Shown: positions 1 to 10,166, counted from the stretch's first letter. The stretch is DNA of 64,000 bases from Aquamicrobium sp. (GCF_023954335.1 NZ_JAMLIE010000002.1:744001-808000), one strand, 5' to 3'. Notes: generated by a model from the letters alone, not told the origin. Translations and numbers: made by a program.

Positions 1-1
1 C

Positions 2-3000
2 ACCATTCGCGATGGTGGCGTCAGCGGCGGCACGGGCGGCTCGCTCGTCAAGGACGGGACCGGCACGATGGTCCTTTCCGGTGTAAACACCTACACCGGC
101 GGCACCTTCGTTTTGGCTGGCGAGCTTGTGGTCGACGGCTCGATCGCATCGAGCAGCGTGGCATCGTTCGGGAGCGGAACGAGGTTGTCGGGCAGCGGCT
201 TCGTCGGCTACACGCAGATCAGCGACGGTGCCACGCTTGTCGGCGTTCAGGGCCAGACCCTGACGATGGCCTCGCTCGACCTGTATGCCGGCTCGATCGT
301 CGATGCGAGCCTGGGCGCGCCCGGCACGACGGCCCTGTTCGACGTGACGGGCGACCTGACGCTCGACGGCACGCTCAACGTCACCGACGCTGGCGGCTTC
401 GGTCCCGGCCTCTACCGCATCGTCGACTATGGCGGCACACTGACGGACAACACGCTCGAAATCGGCGCAGTACCCGGCGGTGTCGATGCCGCCGACCTGG
501 AAGTCCAAACGGCTGTTGCCGGGCAGGTCAATCTCGTCAATAGCGCCTATGTCGGCGATCTTCTGTTCTGGGACGGCGATGCTGTCGGCAATGCCGACAA
601 TGGCGCCATCGACGGCGGCGATGGCGTCTGGACGCTGGTGAGCACCAACTGGACCAACACCGACGGGTCGGTCAACGGCGCGATGACCCCGGTTCCCGGC
701 TACGTGATATTCTCGGGCGCTCCCGGCACGGTGACGGCCGACGATACGGCAGGCGCGCTTTCCGTGACAGGGATGCAATTCGCCACTGACGGCTATCTAC
801 TCACCGGCGATGCGATCGAGCTGGTAGGCTCGGGCGGCGAGGCGATCATCCGGGTCGGCGACGGCACGAGCGCCGGTGAATACATGACCGCGACCATCGC
901 ATCGGACCTCACGGGCAGCGCCGGGCTGGTCAAGACGGACCTGGGCACGCTTATCCTTTCGGGCAGCCTCGACCATACCGGCCTGACCACCCTGGCCGAC
1001 GGACATATCGTGGTCGACGGCACCGGCATCGGCGACGTAATGATCAACAATGCCGGCAGCACGCTGACACTGTCGGGTGCCGGCTTTCTGCACGCTGGCT
1101 CAACCCTGGGGATCCAGAACGGCGAGGCGATCTTCGAGGGAACCTACAGCGCCGGTGACGCGACGACGACGATTCAGAACGGTGACCTGCTCACCTTTAG
1201 GGACGACAGCGGGGCCGGAACCTCCACGATCGTGATGAACGGCGCAGGCACGCAGACCGATTTCCGCAACTTCAGTTCAGCCGAGGGGGCAAGCATCACT
1301 GTCGGGTTCGACACGGAGCTTAGCTTCTTCAATGACAGCACCGCGGGCGACGCCACCATCACCTCGCTCGGCGATATATCTTTCTGGACCAATTCGACGG
1401 CGGGAACGGCCGACATCACGCTTTTCGGTTCCGGGGGAATGATCTTCTACAATAACAGCTCCGCCGATCAGGCGGAGATCGACAATCAGGGCGGACTGAG
1501 CTTCCTCGACAATTCCGTCGCCGGAACGGCGATCATCGACAATGCCGGCGACCTCGAATTCAGTTCCTACGCAAGCGCCGACGCAGCGACGATCAACAAT
1601 AGCGGGCTTGTCCGATTCGGGGGATGGTCGACCGGCGGAACGGCGGAACTGACCAATCTCACCGCGACCGCCGATATCGACATTTCGCAGCTCGTCGATG
1701 TTTCCCCACTCATCGAATCCCTCGCGGTGGGATCGATCGCGGGCGGCGGTTTCGTCAGCCTCGGCGACAATCAGCTCGTCGTCGGCGGAAACTACCTCTC
1801 CACGACCTTCTCGGGCGTCATCCGCGACGGCGGCATCGACCCAGCGACGGGCGGCTCGCTGGCAAAGGTCGGCGCGGGCACGCTGACGCTTTCGGGCATC
1901 AACACCTATACCGGCGCCACCGACGTTCTCGGCGGCGAACTCGTCGTCGACGGTTCGATCGCGTCAAGCAGCCTGACGACCGTGGCGTCCGGGGCGGCGC
2001 TGTCGGGCGGCGGCGTCGTCGGCGACACGGTCATCGCCTCGGGCGGCCACTTGATCGGTGCGCAAGGCCAGACCCTGACGATGGCCTCACTCGATCTCGA
2101 CTCCGGCTCGATCGTCGATGTGAGCCTTGGCGCGCCCGGCACGACGGCCCTGTTCGACGTGACGGGCGACCTAACGCTGGACGGGACGCTCAATGTCGCC
2201 GACGCTGGCGGCTTCGGTCCCGGCCTCTATCGGCTCATGGACTATGGCGGCACGCTGACGGACAACACGCTCGACATCGGCGCGGTGCCCGGCGGCATCG
2301 ATCCCGCCGATCTGGAGGTTCAGGCGGGTGTCGTTTCCGGCCAGGTCAACCTCGTCAACAGCGCCTATGTCGGCGACCTGCTGTTCTGGGACGGGGACGC
2401 GCCCGGCAACGCCGATAACGGCCTGATCGATGGCGGAAGCGGCGTCTGGACGCCGACCAGTCCCAACTGGACGGGTGCCGACGGATCGGTGAATGGCGCG
2501 ATGACGCCGGTTCCCGGCTACGTGATATTCTCGGGGGCTGCCGGCACGGTGACCGCCGACGACAGCGCCGGCGCGCTATCCGTGACCGGCATGCAGTTCG
2601 CGACGGATGGCTATGTGCTCACGGGCGACGCCATCGATCTGGCGGGCAGCGAGGCGCTCATCCGCCTGGGTGACGGAACCGCCGACGGTGCCGGATATAC
2701 CGCCACCATCGCATCGAACCTGACGGGCGGCGGCAAACTGATCAAGACCGATCTCGGCACGCTGATCCTCACCGGAAACAACACCTATACGGGTGGCACC
2801 CAGATCGCCGGGGGAACTTTGCAGGTCTCGCAGGACGCCAATCTCGGCGACGCCGCGGGCGGTCTGGGGCTGGCTAGCGGCACCCTTGCCGTAACAGGAT
2901 CGTTCGACACCGCCCGCAATGTGGCGCTGTCGCCCGGAGGGCGATTCGACATCGCGGGCGGCGTCGTATTCGGTGTCGATGGCGTCGTTTCCGGGGTCGG

Positions 3001-5425
3001 CCCCCTCGTGAAGGACGGCGCCGGCACGATGGTTCTGTCCGGGACCAATACCTACTTTGGCGGCACGCAGATCGATGCTGGCGTGCTACAGGTCACGGCG
3101 GACGCCAATCTCGGCAACGCTTCGGGCGGAGTCACCTTCAATGGCGGCGTGCTGGCGACGACCGGCTCCTTTGCCAGCAGCCGCGACATGGCGCTGCTTG
3201 CCGATGGCGTGTTCGATGTCGCCGCGTCCACCACGCTCGACCTCGATGGCGTCATCGCCGGCGCTGGCGACCTCGTGAAGCGGGGCGGCGGGACACTGGT
3301 CCTAACCGGGGCCAATGGTTATGGCGACACGACTGTTGAGGCCGGGACGCTTGTCGGCGACAGCAGCTCGATCAGCGGTGACATCGCCAATGCCGGGACG
3401 GTGATCTTCTCGCAGACGACGGACGCGACCTTCGCAGGCGACATCGTCGGGCTTGGCAGCACGGATGGCGTCATGATCAAGGACGGCGCGGGCGCATTGA
3501 CGCTGGCCGGGACTAGTGCGCTCGACTGGACGATCGGCGGCGGCAGCGTTGTCACGGCGGCCGAGCGGTTCGGCGGCGACGCCACCCTGGAGACCGGCGG
3601 CGAACTGGTCTTCGACCAGACCGCCGATGCCTCGTCGGACATCCTGCTGTCGGGCGACGGGACCGGAACCTTCACCAAGACCGGCGCCGGCCTGCTGAAG
3701 CTGACCAGCGACAACAGCGCCTATGCCGGCCATACCGACATTGACGGCGGCGCGCTCGACGTGGCCAATGCGCTCGGCGGCTCGCTCGCGGTCAATACTG
3801 GCGGCATGCTGATCGGCGGCGGCACGGTCGGCGATACGGTGGTCGGAAACGGCGGCGTTATCTCGCCCGGCGATGCCGGCCAGATCGGCACGCTCACCGT
3901 CGACGGCGACCTGACCCTCGAGGCGGGATCGACCTATATCGCCCATGTCGAGGCGCCGGATCAGTCCGACCTGATCTCCGTCACCGGCACGGCCACCATT
4001 GACGGTGGCGCAGTCCAGATCGAGAAGCTGAGCGCGGAGACCAGCTACTTGAATGGGCAGACCTATCGGCTGCTGACGGCCGGCTCGCTGGTCGACAATG
4101 CGGAGTTCACCTTCAACCAGCCGTTCCTCTTCCTTGACGCGGAGCTGATCTACGGAACCGATCTCGTTGCCGGCACTGAGTTTGTCGACCTTTCCCTGTC
4201 GCGGTCTGCTTCGTTCACCGACGCCGCGCTCACCTTCAACCAGTTCCAGGTGGCGGGTGCGCTCGACGGCCTGGAGCAGAGCGACGATGCACTCGCCGTT
4301 TTCAACGAGCTGTTGGTGATGACGGACGCGGATGAAGCTCGCCGCGCCTACGACCTGACTTCGGGCGAGATCCATGCCTCCGGCCAGCACGTCATCAACC
4401 AGACCTTCGCCTTGTTCAACCGCACGCTGCGCCAGCAGGCGTCGGCCGGGATAGGCAATGGCATGGTCGGTGCCGGCGTGGTCTCCGCACCGATCACAAA
4501 CGTGTCGGCCTATGGCCCAACCGCTTCGGCAAGCCTTGGCGTCCACGCCATCGACGCGGCAACGGGGGACTATGCCGACGCTCGTGTCCGCGGTGCATGG
4601 GCCGCTCCTCTCGGGGCGCGCGGCACCATCGACAGCGATGGCAATGCCGGCGCGCTGGACTGGTGGACGGCCGGCATTGCCGGCGGCTATGAGGGCGTGG
4701 TCGATGTGGGCAGCGGCAATGCCGTGGCCGGCTTGGCCTTCGGCTATCTGCGCAGCGGCGGTACGGTCGATGCGCGCCTGTCTTCGATGGACGCGGACGG
4801 ATTCCATCTCGGCGCCTATGGCGCCTGGACCAATGGTCCGTGGTCGCTCGCAGGATCGGCCGCCTATGCGGCAAGCTCTATCTCGACGCACCGCCAGATC
4901 ATTGTTGGCGGCATCAACCGCACGGCGGAGGCGGACTACTGGAACCACACGATCGGCCTCTCAACCGAGCTGGCCTATGCGTTCGAGATGAATAGCGGCT
5001 TCACCATCTCGCCACTATTCACCCTCGACGCAGGGTGGAGCGGCAACGGCGGCTATTCGGAGACCGGCGCGGGCGCGCTCGGCCTGACTTCCACCGGGCA
5101 AGGCTATGGCTGGCTGGACACCGGGCTCGGCATCGCTCTCGCCCATACGATCGACACAGGGAACGGCAAGGTCACGTTCGACGGTCGCGCGGTTTGGGAA
5201 CACGCCTTCGCCGGCACCGTGCCTGGCGCGGATCATCTCCTTGCCGGAAGCCCCGTCGACTTCACCGTCAATGGTCCCGACGCCGGCAGAGACCGACTCC
5301 GCCTGGGCGCTGGACTGGCCTTCGAGATCGGCAACGATATGACGATCCGCGCCCGCTATGACGGCCTGTTCTCGGGCAACCAACAAAGCCATGCCGGCAG
5401 CGTCGGCCTCAATGTGAAGTTCTGA
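2..5425 (+). CDS. Autotransporter (type Va) with beta-strand repeats, 5' end outside window
   Basis: Surface-exposed passenger exported by its own C-terminal beta-barrel. The reading frame is open from base 2; the first in-frame ATG is at 68, but bases 2-67 already encode passenger repeat (IRDGG, GGSLVKDGTGTMVLSG), so the true start lies upstream. The passenger has many autotransporter-associated repeats of the form K-G-G-T-L-L-SG-NTYTGGT. A block of about 270 residues is duplicated (encoded near 70-890 and 1860-2720). Between the copies, a 20-residue repeat (NNS-AG-A-I-N-G-L-F) occurs several times. The last 300 or so residues form the barrel and end in KF, as expected for an outer-membrane beta-signal. 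An IalB-family gene starts two bases after the stop, suggesting co-expression. Adhesion is inferred from the family; the ligand is unknown. Confidence 0.9.
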   Translation, partial: TIRDGGVSGGTGGSLVKDGTGTMVLSGVNTYTGGTFVLAGELVVDGSIASSSVASFGSGTRLSGSGFVGYTQISDGATLVGVQGQTLTMASLDLYAGSIVDASLGAPGTTALFDVTGDLTLDGTLNVTDAGGFGPGLYRIVDYGGTLTDNTLEIGAVPGGVDAADLEVQTAVAGQVNLVNSAYVGDLLFWDGDAVGNADNGAIDGGDGVWTLVSTNWTNTDGSVNGAMTPVPGYVIFSGAPGTVTADDTAGALSVTGMQFATDGYLLTGDAIELVGSGGEAIIRVGDGTSAGEYMTATIASDLTGSAGLVKTDLGTLILSGSLDHTGLTTLADGHIVVDGTGIGDVMINNAGSTLTLSGAGFLHAGSTLGIQNGEAIFEGTYSAGDATTTIQNGDLLTFRDDSGAGTSTIVMNGAGTQTDFRNFSSAEGASITVGFDTELSFFNDSTAGDATITSLGDISFWTNSTAGTADITLFGSGGMIFYNNSSADQAEIDNQGGLSFLDNSVAGTAIIDNAGDLEFSSYASADAATINNSGLVRFGGWSTGGTAELTNLTATADIDISQLVDVSPLIESLAVGSIAGGGFVSLGDNQLVVGGNYLSTTFSGVIRDGGIDPATGGSLAKVGAGTLTLSGINTYTGATDVLGGELVVDGSIASSSLTTVASGAALSGGGVVGDTVIASGGHLIGAQGQTLTMASLDLDSGSIVDVSLGAPGTTALFDVTGDLTLDGTLNVADAGGFGPGLYRLMDYGGTLTDNTLDIGAVPGGIDPADLEVQAGVVSGQVNLVNSAYVGDLLFWDGDAPGNADNGLIDGGSGVWTPTSPNWTGADGSVNGAMTPVPGYVIFSGAAGTVTADDSAGALSVTGMQFATDGYVLTGDAIDLAGSEALIRLGDGTADGAGYTATIASNLTGGGKLIKTDLGTLILTGNNTYTGGTQIAGGTLQVSQDANLGDAAGGLGLASGTLAVTGSFDTARNVALSPGGRFDIAGGVVFGVDGVVSGVGPLVKDGAGTMVLSGTNTYFGGTQIDAGVLQVTADANLGNASGGVTFNGGVLATTGSFASSRDMALLADGVFDVAASTTLDLDGVIAGAGDLVKRGGGTLVLTGANGYGDTTVEAGTLVGDSSSISGDIANAGTVIFSQTTDATFAGDIVGLGSTDGVMIKDGAGALTLAGTSALDWTIGGGSVVTAAERFGGDATLETGGELVFDQTADASSDILLSGDGTGTFTKTGAGLLKLTSDNSAYAGHTDIDGGALDVANALGGSLAVNTGGMLIGGGTVGDTVVGNGGVISPGDAGQIGTLTVDGDLTLEAGSTYIAHVEAPDQSDLISVTGTATIDGGAVQIEKLSAETSYLNGQTYRLLTAGSLVDNAEFTFNQPFLFLDAELIYGTDLVAGTEFVDLSLSRSASFTDAALTFNQFQVAGALDGLEQSDDALAVFNELLVMTDADEARRAYDLTSGEIHASGQHVINQTFALFNRTLRQQASAGIGNGMVGAGVVSAPITNVSAYGPTASASLGVHAIDAATGDYADARVRGAWAAPLGARGTIDSDGNAGALDWWTAGIAGGYEGVVDVGSGNAVAGLAFGYLRSGGTVDARLSSMDADGFHLGAYGAWTNGPWSLAGSAAYAASSISTHRQIIVGGINRTAEADYWNHTIGLSTELAYAFEMNSGFTISPLFTLDAGWSGNGGYSETGAGALGLTSTGQGYGWLDTGLGIALAHTIDTGNGKVTFDGRAVWEHAFAGTVPGADHLLAGSPVDFTVNGPDAGRDRLRLGAGLAFEIGNDMTIRARYDGLFSGNQQSHAGSVGLNVKF

Positions 5426-5427
5426 AC

Positions 5428-5961
5428 ATGCAGCTTTCCACGAATGCGATCCGATCCGTTGCCGTTGTCGCCATGATGAGCACAGGCCCCGCACTTGCAC
5501 AGGGCCTCCCTGGCGGCGCCTCGTCGCTCAATGAAAAGCATGGCGACTGGACCGTCGCTTGCGCAATGCGCGAGGAAGCCATCCGCTGCGTCATGTCGCA
5601 AACCCAGGTGCGTGGTGAGAACCGGCAGCGTGTTCTCGCCATCGAACTGACGGCGGCCGAGGGCGGACAGGCGGCCAGCGGGACGCTGGTGCTGCCGTTC
5701 GGTCTCAACCTCGATCAAGGGGCGGTGCTGTCCATTGACGAGGGCGAGTTCCTGCCCGCGCTGCGCTTCTCGACCTGTCTGCCGGCAGGGTGCCTTGTCC
5801 CGCTGACTTTCAATCCGGACGCGGTGACGGCGATGCGTGCTGGAACGGCGCTCAAGGTCAAAGCGGCCGCCAATGATAGCGGCCAAGAGGTCAATTTCTC
5901 GATCTCGCTATCCGGCTTCAGCTCGGCACTTGCGCGGGCGGCGGAGCTAACGACACCATGA
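5428..5961 (+). CDS. IalB-family (invasion-associated locus B) periplasmic protein
   Basis: 177 residues. An N-terminal signal peptide ends near ALAQG, followed by the family pattern: HGDWTVAC, a cysteine pair in the first half, and a second pair in RFSTCLPAGCLVPL. IalB was first described in Bartonella as an invasion factor; most alphaproteobacterial members have no proven function. The ATG lies two bases after the autotransporter stop, so its ribosome-binding site is inside the autotransporter gene and translation is probably coupled. The context suggests an envelope or adhesion role. Confidence 0.85.
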   Translation: MQLSTNAIRSVAVVAMMSTGPALAQGLPGGASSLNEKHGDWTVACAMREEAIRCVMSQTQVRGENRQRVLAIELTAAEGGQAASGTLVLPFGLNLDQGAVLSIDEGEFLPALRFSTCLPAGCLVPLTFNPDAVTAMRAGTALKVKAAANDSGQEVNFSISLSGFSSALARAAELTTP

Positions 5962-6036
5962 TGCGGCACAACCCAACCGTAGCCTGAAAGGAGGAGCCAG
6001 CCGAAGCCGCGTCGCCACTCTTGAGGAGGGAGCACA

Positions 6037-7011
6037 TTGGCGATGGACGGACTGAACACGCCTCTTTGGGAACGTCCTGTGCGCTGGCCGGCGGAGGGAC
6101 TTCCATTTGATATGCGGGCGCTGCGCTATGTGCTGGCGGCGGCCGAGCAGATGAGCTTTTCGGGCGCGGCCTGCGCGCTCGGCATGAAAGTATCCAGCGT
6201 CAGTCGCCATGTGCGCGACTTCGAGGACGACCTTGGCATTTCGCTATTCGAGCGCACCACGTCAGGTGTCCGGCTGACCGATGCCGGAAGCCGATTCCTC
6301 GACGACATCATCCCGGTTCTCCAGCGGGCCGAGGCCGTGCTGCAGCGCGCCGGCGCGGCCGGCCGGGTCGAGGAAGGCACGGTTCGCGTCGGCATTATCA
6401 CGACGCTGGCAGGTGGTTTCCTGCGGGAGCTGATTGCCTCCTACCGGCGCTGCTATCCGGGCGTCGAGCTCGACATTCAGGACGGCGGACGACGGGAACA
6501 TCTGCGCGCGATCCGGGCGCGCCAGCTCGACATTGCCATTTTCACCGGCAACGCTCCGGTGGCCGGCTGCGATGTCGAGGAGTTCTGGCGCGAGCGGGTG
6601 CATGTGGCGATGGCGGTCCATCATCCGCTGGCGAGCAGCAACACCTTGGATTGGCCGCAACTGCGCGACGAGCGATTCATCGTCTCGACCATGGAGCCGG
6701 GGCCGGAGGTGCATGACTATATCGTGCGCCGGGTCGCGGACTACAGCACCTACCCGGATGTGACCTCGCGCCAAGTGACGGTGGAGACGCTGATGCACAT
6801 GGTCGCCATCGGCGAGGGCATCACGCTGGTTTCGGAAGGCTGGACCAGCATGGCGCATGCCGATCTGGCGATGCGCCCGCTGACGGCGGCCGAAGACATC
6901 GTTCCGTTCAGCGCGGTGTGGTCGCCGTCGAGCGACAATCCCGCGCTGCGCCGGTTCCTGAGCTTCGCGCGGGATCTGGCGGCAAGGCAGCGGTTGCGCC
7001 GGAATCAATGA
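6037..7011 (+). CDS. LysR-family transcriptional regulator
   Basis: 324 residues. A winged helix-turn-helix (about residues 25-85: FDMRALRYVLAAAEQMSFSGAA, then SSVSRHVRDFEDDLG and LFERTTSGVRLTDAG) is followed by a periplasmic-binding-protein-like effector domain. The TTG at 6037 has a GAGGAGGG site seven bases upstream; ATG 6043 and ATG 6112 are alternatives. The N-terminus is about 24 residues longer than in typical LysR proteins. The stop overlaps by 7 bp the convergent stop of the DUF2274 gene ending the trb operon. LysR genes often sit at this end of Trb-type elements; the target is not shown here. Confidence 0.9.
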   Translation: MAMDGLNTPLWERPVRWPAEGLPFDMRALRYVLAAAEQMSFSGAACALGMKVSSVSRHVRDFEDDLGISLFERTTSGVRLTDAGSRFLDDIIPVLQRAEAVLQRAGAAGRVEEGTVRVGIITTLAGGFLRELIASYRRCYPGVELDIQDGGRREHLRAIRARQLDIAIFTGNAPVAGCDVEEFWRERVHVAMAVHHPLASSNTLDWPQLRDERFIVSTMEPGPEVHDYIVRRVADYSTYPDVTSRQVTVETLMHMVAIGEGITLVSEGWTSMAHADLAMRPLTAAEDIVPFSAVWSPSSDNPALRRFLSFARDLAARQRLRRNQ

Positions 7012-7295
7012 TCGGCGTCGGCTGCGCTCGGCCTGGCGCTTCCGCCGGACTGGCCGGAAGCCGTCGCGCGCGCCTTCCCGGTGAGCTTCGACTTGCGGCT
7101 GCGCCAGCCGCGATCGGATCGCAGGAAGGCTTCGAGCATATGCGGGATCAACGTGGCGGCGTCGACCTCGCCATAGAGACGGCCGTATTCGGAGGCATAC
7201 AGGTCGAGTTCCTCCTTCAACGGCTCCGGCATCGGGATGGTCATGCGCACGATGCCGAGCTTGGGCAGGGGGCCGAGCTTCAGATTGCTCATCAT
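7005..7295 (-). CDS. DUF2274 family protein
   Basis: 96 residues, last gene of the trb operon. The sequence LGPLPKLGIVRMTIPMPEPLKEELDLYA with LIPHMLEAFLRSDRGW matches the DUF2274 family that almost always follows trbI. It looks like a small cytoplasmic helical protein, possibly of ribbon-helix-helix type. Its ATG overlaps the trbI stop by 4 bp, so it is translationally coupled. Function is unknown; the fixed position suggests regulation or assembly of the transfer apparatus. Confidence 0.85.
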   Translation of the reverse strand: MMSNLKLGPLPKLGIVRMTIPMPEPLKEELDLYASEYGRLYGEVDAATLIPHMLEAFLRSDRGWRSRKSKLTGKARATASGQSGGSARPSAADADH

Positions 7296-8467
7296 TGGGC
7301 TCCGTATGGCTCGAGGACGAGATCGCGCCCAACGATCACGCGGACCGGAAAACCGGGCCGGATGGTCAAGGTGGGCTCAACCTGCAACTGCCGCTGCACG
7401 ATCTGCTGTCCCGCCTGGTTCACCGTGTCCTGCGCCCCGTCACGAATGGCGCGAATCAGGCGGTCTTCGTCGCTCGTCGCCAGCTCCGCGCCAACGGCCA
7501 GGAGCGTGGAGAGGCCCGCCGCTTTCATCAAGTCCCACCAATGGTAATCAACCCCGTCTTCGAGGCCCGCATAGCCCGAGGCATCGGCGCCGCGCTGGCG
7601 CTCCAGAACGATCGACCGGCCATTGGGGAGAATGAGACGATTCCACACGAGCAATACCCTGCGCTGGCCGAAGGTGACGCCATTATCGTATTCGCCGATG
7701 AGGCGGCTTCCCTGCGGAATAAGAAGCAGGGCGCCTGTGGGGCTGTCATAGACGTGTTGCGTCACCTGGGCGGTGATCTGTCCCGGCAGGTCCGAACGGA
7801 TGCCGGTGATCAGCGCGGCCGGGATCACCGAGCCGGCCTGAAGGATATAGGGCGAGGCCGGCGCCATGACGCGATCGGGCGCGACCGTGCGGCGGTCCAC
7901 CTCGGCATTAAGGAAGGCAAGGTGCCGGTCTTGCGTTCCGGCGCCCGTAAGGCCGGTCATGCCGGGAACGGACGGGATCGAGGGCGAGCCGGTGTTCTGG
8001 CCCGCCCTGATCTGGAAGAAGATCTCGCTGGTGCGGGCCGCCTCCAGCTCGGCAAGCCGGCGCTGTTCCTCGGGATCGGCGGCGGGGACCGGCATGGGGG
8101 TCGCCGGGATCGGCTGGCCTTCTTCGCGGGCGCGCAGCACCGGCCCGCCGAGATCGCCGGGCAGCGGCGGGCCGAGCACCGGCACGTCGCCATAGCTGCC
8201 CGGAAGGCCCTGCAAGCCGTCCGCCGTTTGGCGGCGATCGGTCGAGATCAGTTCCTCGGACTGGCCGGCACGATCGACGCCCTGAAGCGCATAGATCAGC
8301 GCCCCGCCGATGCCGATGCCAGCGACCAGGCCGGCGCCCATCAGAACCTTGCGCGAAATGCGCGTGACGCGCGGCGCTTCGGCGCGCAGGCGCATCGCCC
8401 CCGCGCCGTCGCCAGCCCCTCCGGCCAGTTCCACGCCTTCCTCTTTCCGGTCGTCGCTCTCGCTCAT
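7292..8467 (-). CDS. trbI: Conjugal transfer protein TrbI (VirB10-like)
   Basis: 391 residues. A cytoplasmic N-terminus (MSESDDRKEEG) is followed by one transmembrane helix (VLMGAGLVAGIGIGGALIYAL), a proline-rich periplasmic linker and the conserved VirB10 domain (SVIPAALITGIRSDLPGQITAQV, LLIPQGSRLIGEYD). It spans both membranes and forms the core complex with TrbG and TrbF. An open frame continues upstream, but ATG 8467 begins the typical N-terminus and overlaps the trbG stop by 4 bp. Confidence 0.95.
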   Translation of the reverse strand: MSESDDRKEEGVELAGGAGDGAGAMRLRAEAPRVTRISRKVLMGAGLVAGIGIGGALIYALQGVDRAGQSEELISTDRRQTADGLQGLPGSYGDVPVLGPPLPGDLGGPVLRAREEGQPIPATPMPVPAADPEEQRRLAELEAARTSEIFFQIRAGQNTGSPSIPSVPGMTGLTGAGTQDRHLAFLNAEVDRRTVAPDRVMAPASPYILQAGSVIPAALITGIRSDLPGQITAQVTQHVYDSPTGALLLIPQGSRLIGEYDNGVTFGQRRVLLVWNRLILPNGRSIVLERQRGADASGYAGLEDGVDYHWWDLMKAAGLSTLLAVGAELATSDEDRLIRAIRDGAQDTVNQAGQQIVQRQLQVEPTLTIRPGFPVRVIVGRDLVLEPYGAQ

Positions 8468-9480
8468 GACGGTGCTCCTCCCGTAGCCGTGGTTTGCGTG
8501 GTCGCTGCGGTCTGGCCCGGCTGGACGCGGACGATCCGGACGGTCTGCTGCCGGTTGCCGGAGCCAAGGCGCAACTCGGCCGCTCCGAAGAGGCGATCGA
8601 CGATGAGGACGTTCTGATAGATGCGGCTGTTGACGATCTCGGGTTCGCCGCCCGAGCCGATGACGAACAGGGGCGGCATCTCGCCCTGGACGATCCCGCG
8701 CGGGAACACCACGTAAACGCGCCTCCCATCGTCGAACACGGTGGTCGGCCGCCAGGGCGGGGTGTCGCCGGTGAGGCCGTAACGGTAGTTGCGCGCGGAT
8801 TCGACCGGGATGATCGGAGCGGCCGGCGCGGTGACACGCTGGCTTGCCGGGGGAGCGGGATAGGCCCAGGCGATCGCCGGCATCCACGTCTCCTCGCTCG
8901 CGCGCAGCTCGACGAGGTAGGTCCTCCGGTCCGTCGTAATCACCAGATTGGTGGAGATGCCGGCGCGGGTCGGCTTGACCAGAACATGGACGCGGCGCGT
9001 CGTGCCGGAGCCGCTTTCGGTGTCGCCGATGATCCAGCGGGCGGTGTCGCCCGCCGCGATCGGACCGGCCCCGGTCAGGCTTTCGCCGGGTTCGAGTGCG
9101 ATGGTCGTGATCTGCCCGACGGCGGCATAGACCTGAAACAGCGCGCCCTCGGACCAGGGATAGATCTGGATCGCGTTGTAGTAGCCCTCCCGGCGCGGCT
9201 CGACGCGCGCGGCCGCATTGGCGTTGCCGACGCGGGCCTCTGGGGTGCCGGCGGCCGCGCCGCCGCGCGCGACGGTCCAGCCGGGAGGCGTATGCAGCGG
9301 CCGCGGCGCGCCGTCGGTCACGGCGGTCCTGACGACGGGAAGCGCCGGCACGTCGGCATCGTAGCTGAATTGCGGCGGGCGATTGGTGGCGCAGCCGGCG
9401 AGCATGGTTGCGGCCAGCAAAGCCGCCAAGGCGGATTTACGGAAAGCCGTGGGTCCGGCTTTGTGGGATTTGCGGATCAT
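8464..9480 (-). CDS. trbG: Conjugal transfer protein TrbG (VirB9-like)
   Basis: 338 residues. A lipoprotein-type signal (LAALLAATMLAGC, lipobox LAGC) is followed by the VirB9/CagX fold: IQIYPWSEGALFQVYAAVGQITTIALEPGE and VHVLVKPTRAGISTNLVITTDRRTY. It is the outer-membrane-associated ring subunit of the mating-pore core, with TrbI. ATG 9480 overlaps the trbF stop and the 3' end overlaps trbI, so the genes are coupled. Confidence 0.95.
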   Translation of the reverse strand: MIRKSHKAGPTAFRKSALAALLAATMLAGCATNRPPQFSYDADVPALPVVRTAVTDGAPRPLHTPPGWTVARGGAAAGTPEARVGNANAAARVEPRREGYYNAIQIYPWSEGALFQVYAAVGQITTIALEPGESLTGAGPIAAGDTARWIIGDTESGSGTTRRVHVLVKPTRAGISTNLVITTDRRTYLVELRASEETWMPAIAWAYPAPPASQRVTAPAAPIIPVESARNYRYGLTGDTPPWRPTTVFDDGRRVYVVFPRGIVQGEMPPLFVIGSGGEPEIVNSRIYQNVLIVDRLFGAAELRLGSGNRQQTVRIVRVQPGQTAATTQTTATGGAPS

Positions 9481-10166
9481 TGCGACATCTCCCGCGACCA
9501 GGAGATCGCGTTGACATAGATTCCAAGGGGATTGGCGCGCAGGCGCTCGGCGGTGCGCGGCTGCTGAAGGACGATGGTGAGGATCGCGGTCCAGCGTTCG
9601 GTGCGGGAGAGCTGGCCGTTCTCGTAGTGCTGCTCCGACCAGGCGACGCGGAACGAGTCGGGCGATGCCCGGATCACGCTGGAAACCTCGACGGAGACCT
9701 GCTGCCGGCCGACGCGCGTGAAGGGGTCGTTCGAGCGGGCGTATTCGTTGAGCGCCACCGCGCCCCTGTCGGTGGTGAACTCATAGGCGCGGAGCCAGTT
9801 CTGGCGCAGGACGATGGGATCGGAGGGCAGGCCCCGGACCTGCTCGATGAAGCGGGCCAGGTGCCAAGCCACTTGCGGGTCGGTCGGCCGGTAGTCGGCG
9901 ACGGCGGATTCGACGGCGCGCGCCTCGCCGTGGCGGTCGATTTCCACCACCCAGGGAACGACGGTGCCGCGGGCCGATTGCCAGACCAGGGCCGAGGCGA
10001 ACCCGGCCGAGAGGATGAGGCAGCCGAAGGCCATGTAGCGCCAGTTACGGGCCTGGACGCGGGCCGAGCCGACGCGCTCGTCCCAGACCTGGGCGGCCTT
10101 CTGATAGGGCGTGACGGGTTCCGGCGTCTTGCCGTAATGGGTCGTGGGCCGTTTGAAGATGTTCAT
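9477..10166 (-). CDS. trbF: Conjugal transfer protein TrbF (VirB8-like)
   Basis: 229 residues. A short cytoplasmic N-terminus (MNIFKRPTTHYGKTPEPVTPYQKAAQVWDE) precedes one membrane helix (RYMAFGCLILSAGFASALVW) and a VirB8-type periplasmic domain (VVPWVVEIDRHGEARAV, YTRVGRQQVSV-like and LNPLGIYVNAISWSRE-like segments). It bridges the inner membrane and the core complex. It overlaps both neighbours by 4 bp. Confidence 0.95.
   Translation of the reverse strand: MNIFKRPTTHYGKTPEPVTPYQKAAQVWDERVGSARVQARNWRYMAFGCLILSAGFASALVWQSARGTVVPWVVEIDRHGEARAVESAVADYRPTDPQVAWHLARFIEQVRGLPSDPIVLRQNWLRAYEFTTDRGAVALNEYARSNDPFTRVGRQQVSVEVSSVIRASPDSFRVAWSEQHYENGQLSRTERWTAILTIVLQQPRTAERLRANPLGIYVNAISWSREMSQ

Noticed and set aside
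3302..4948. 548-codon minus-strand open frame
   Set aside because: Antisense to the autotransporter, whose repeats and barrel are clear.
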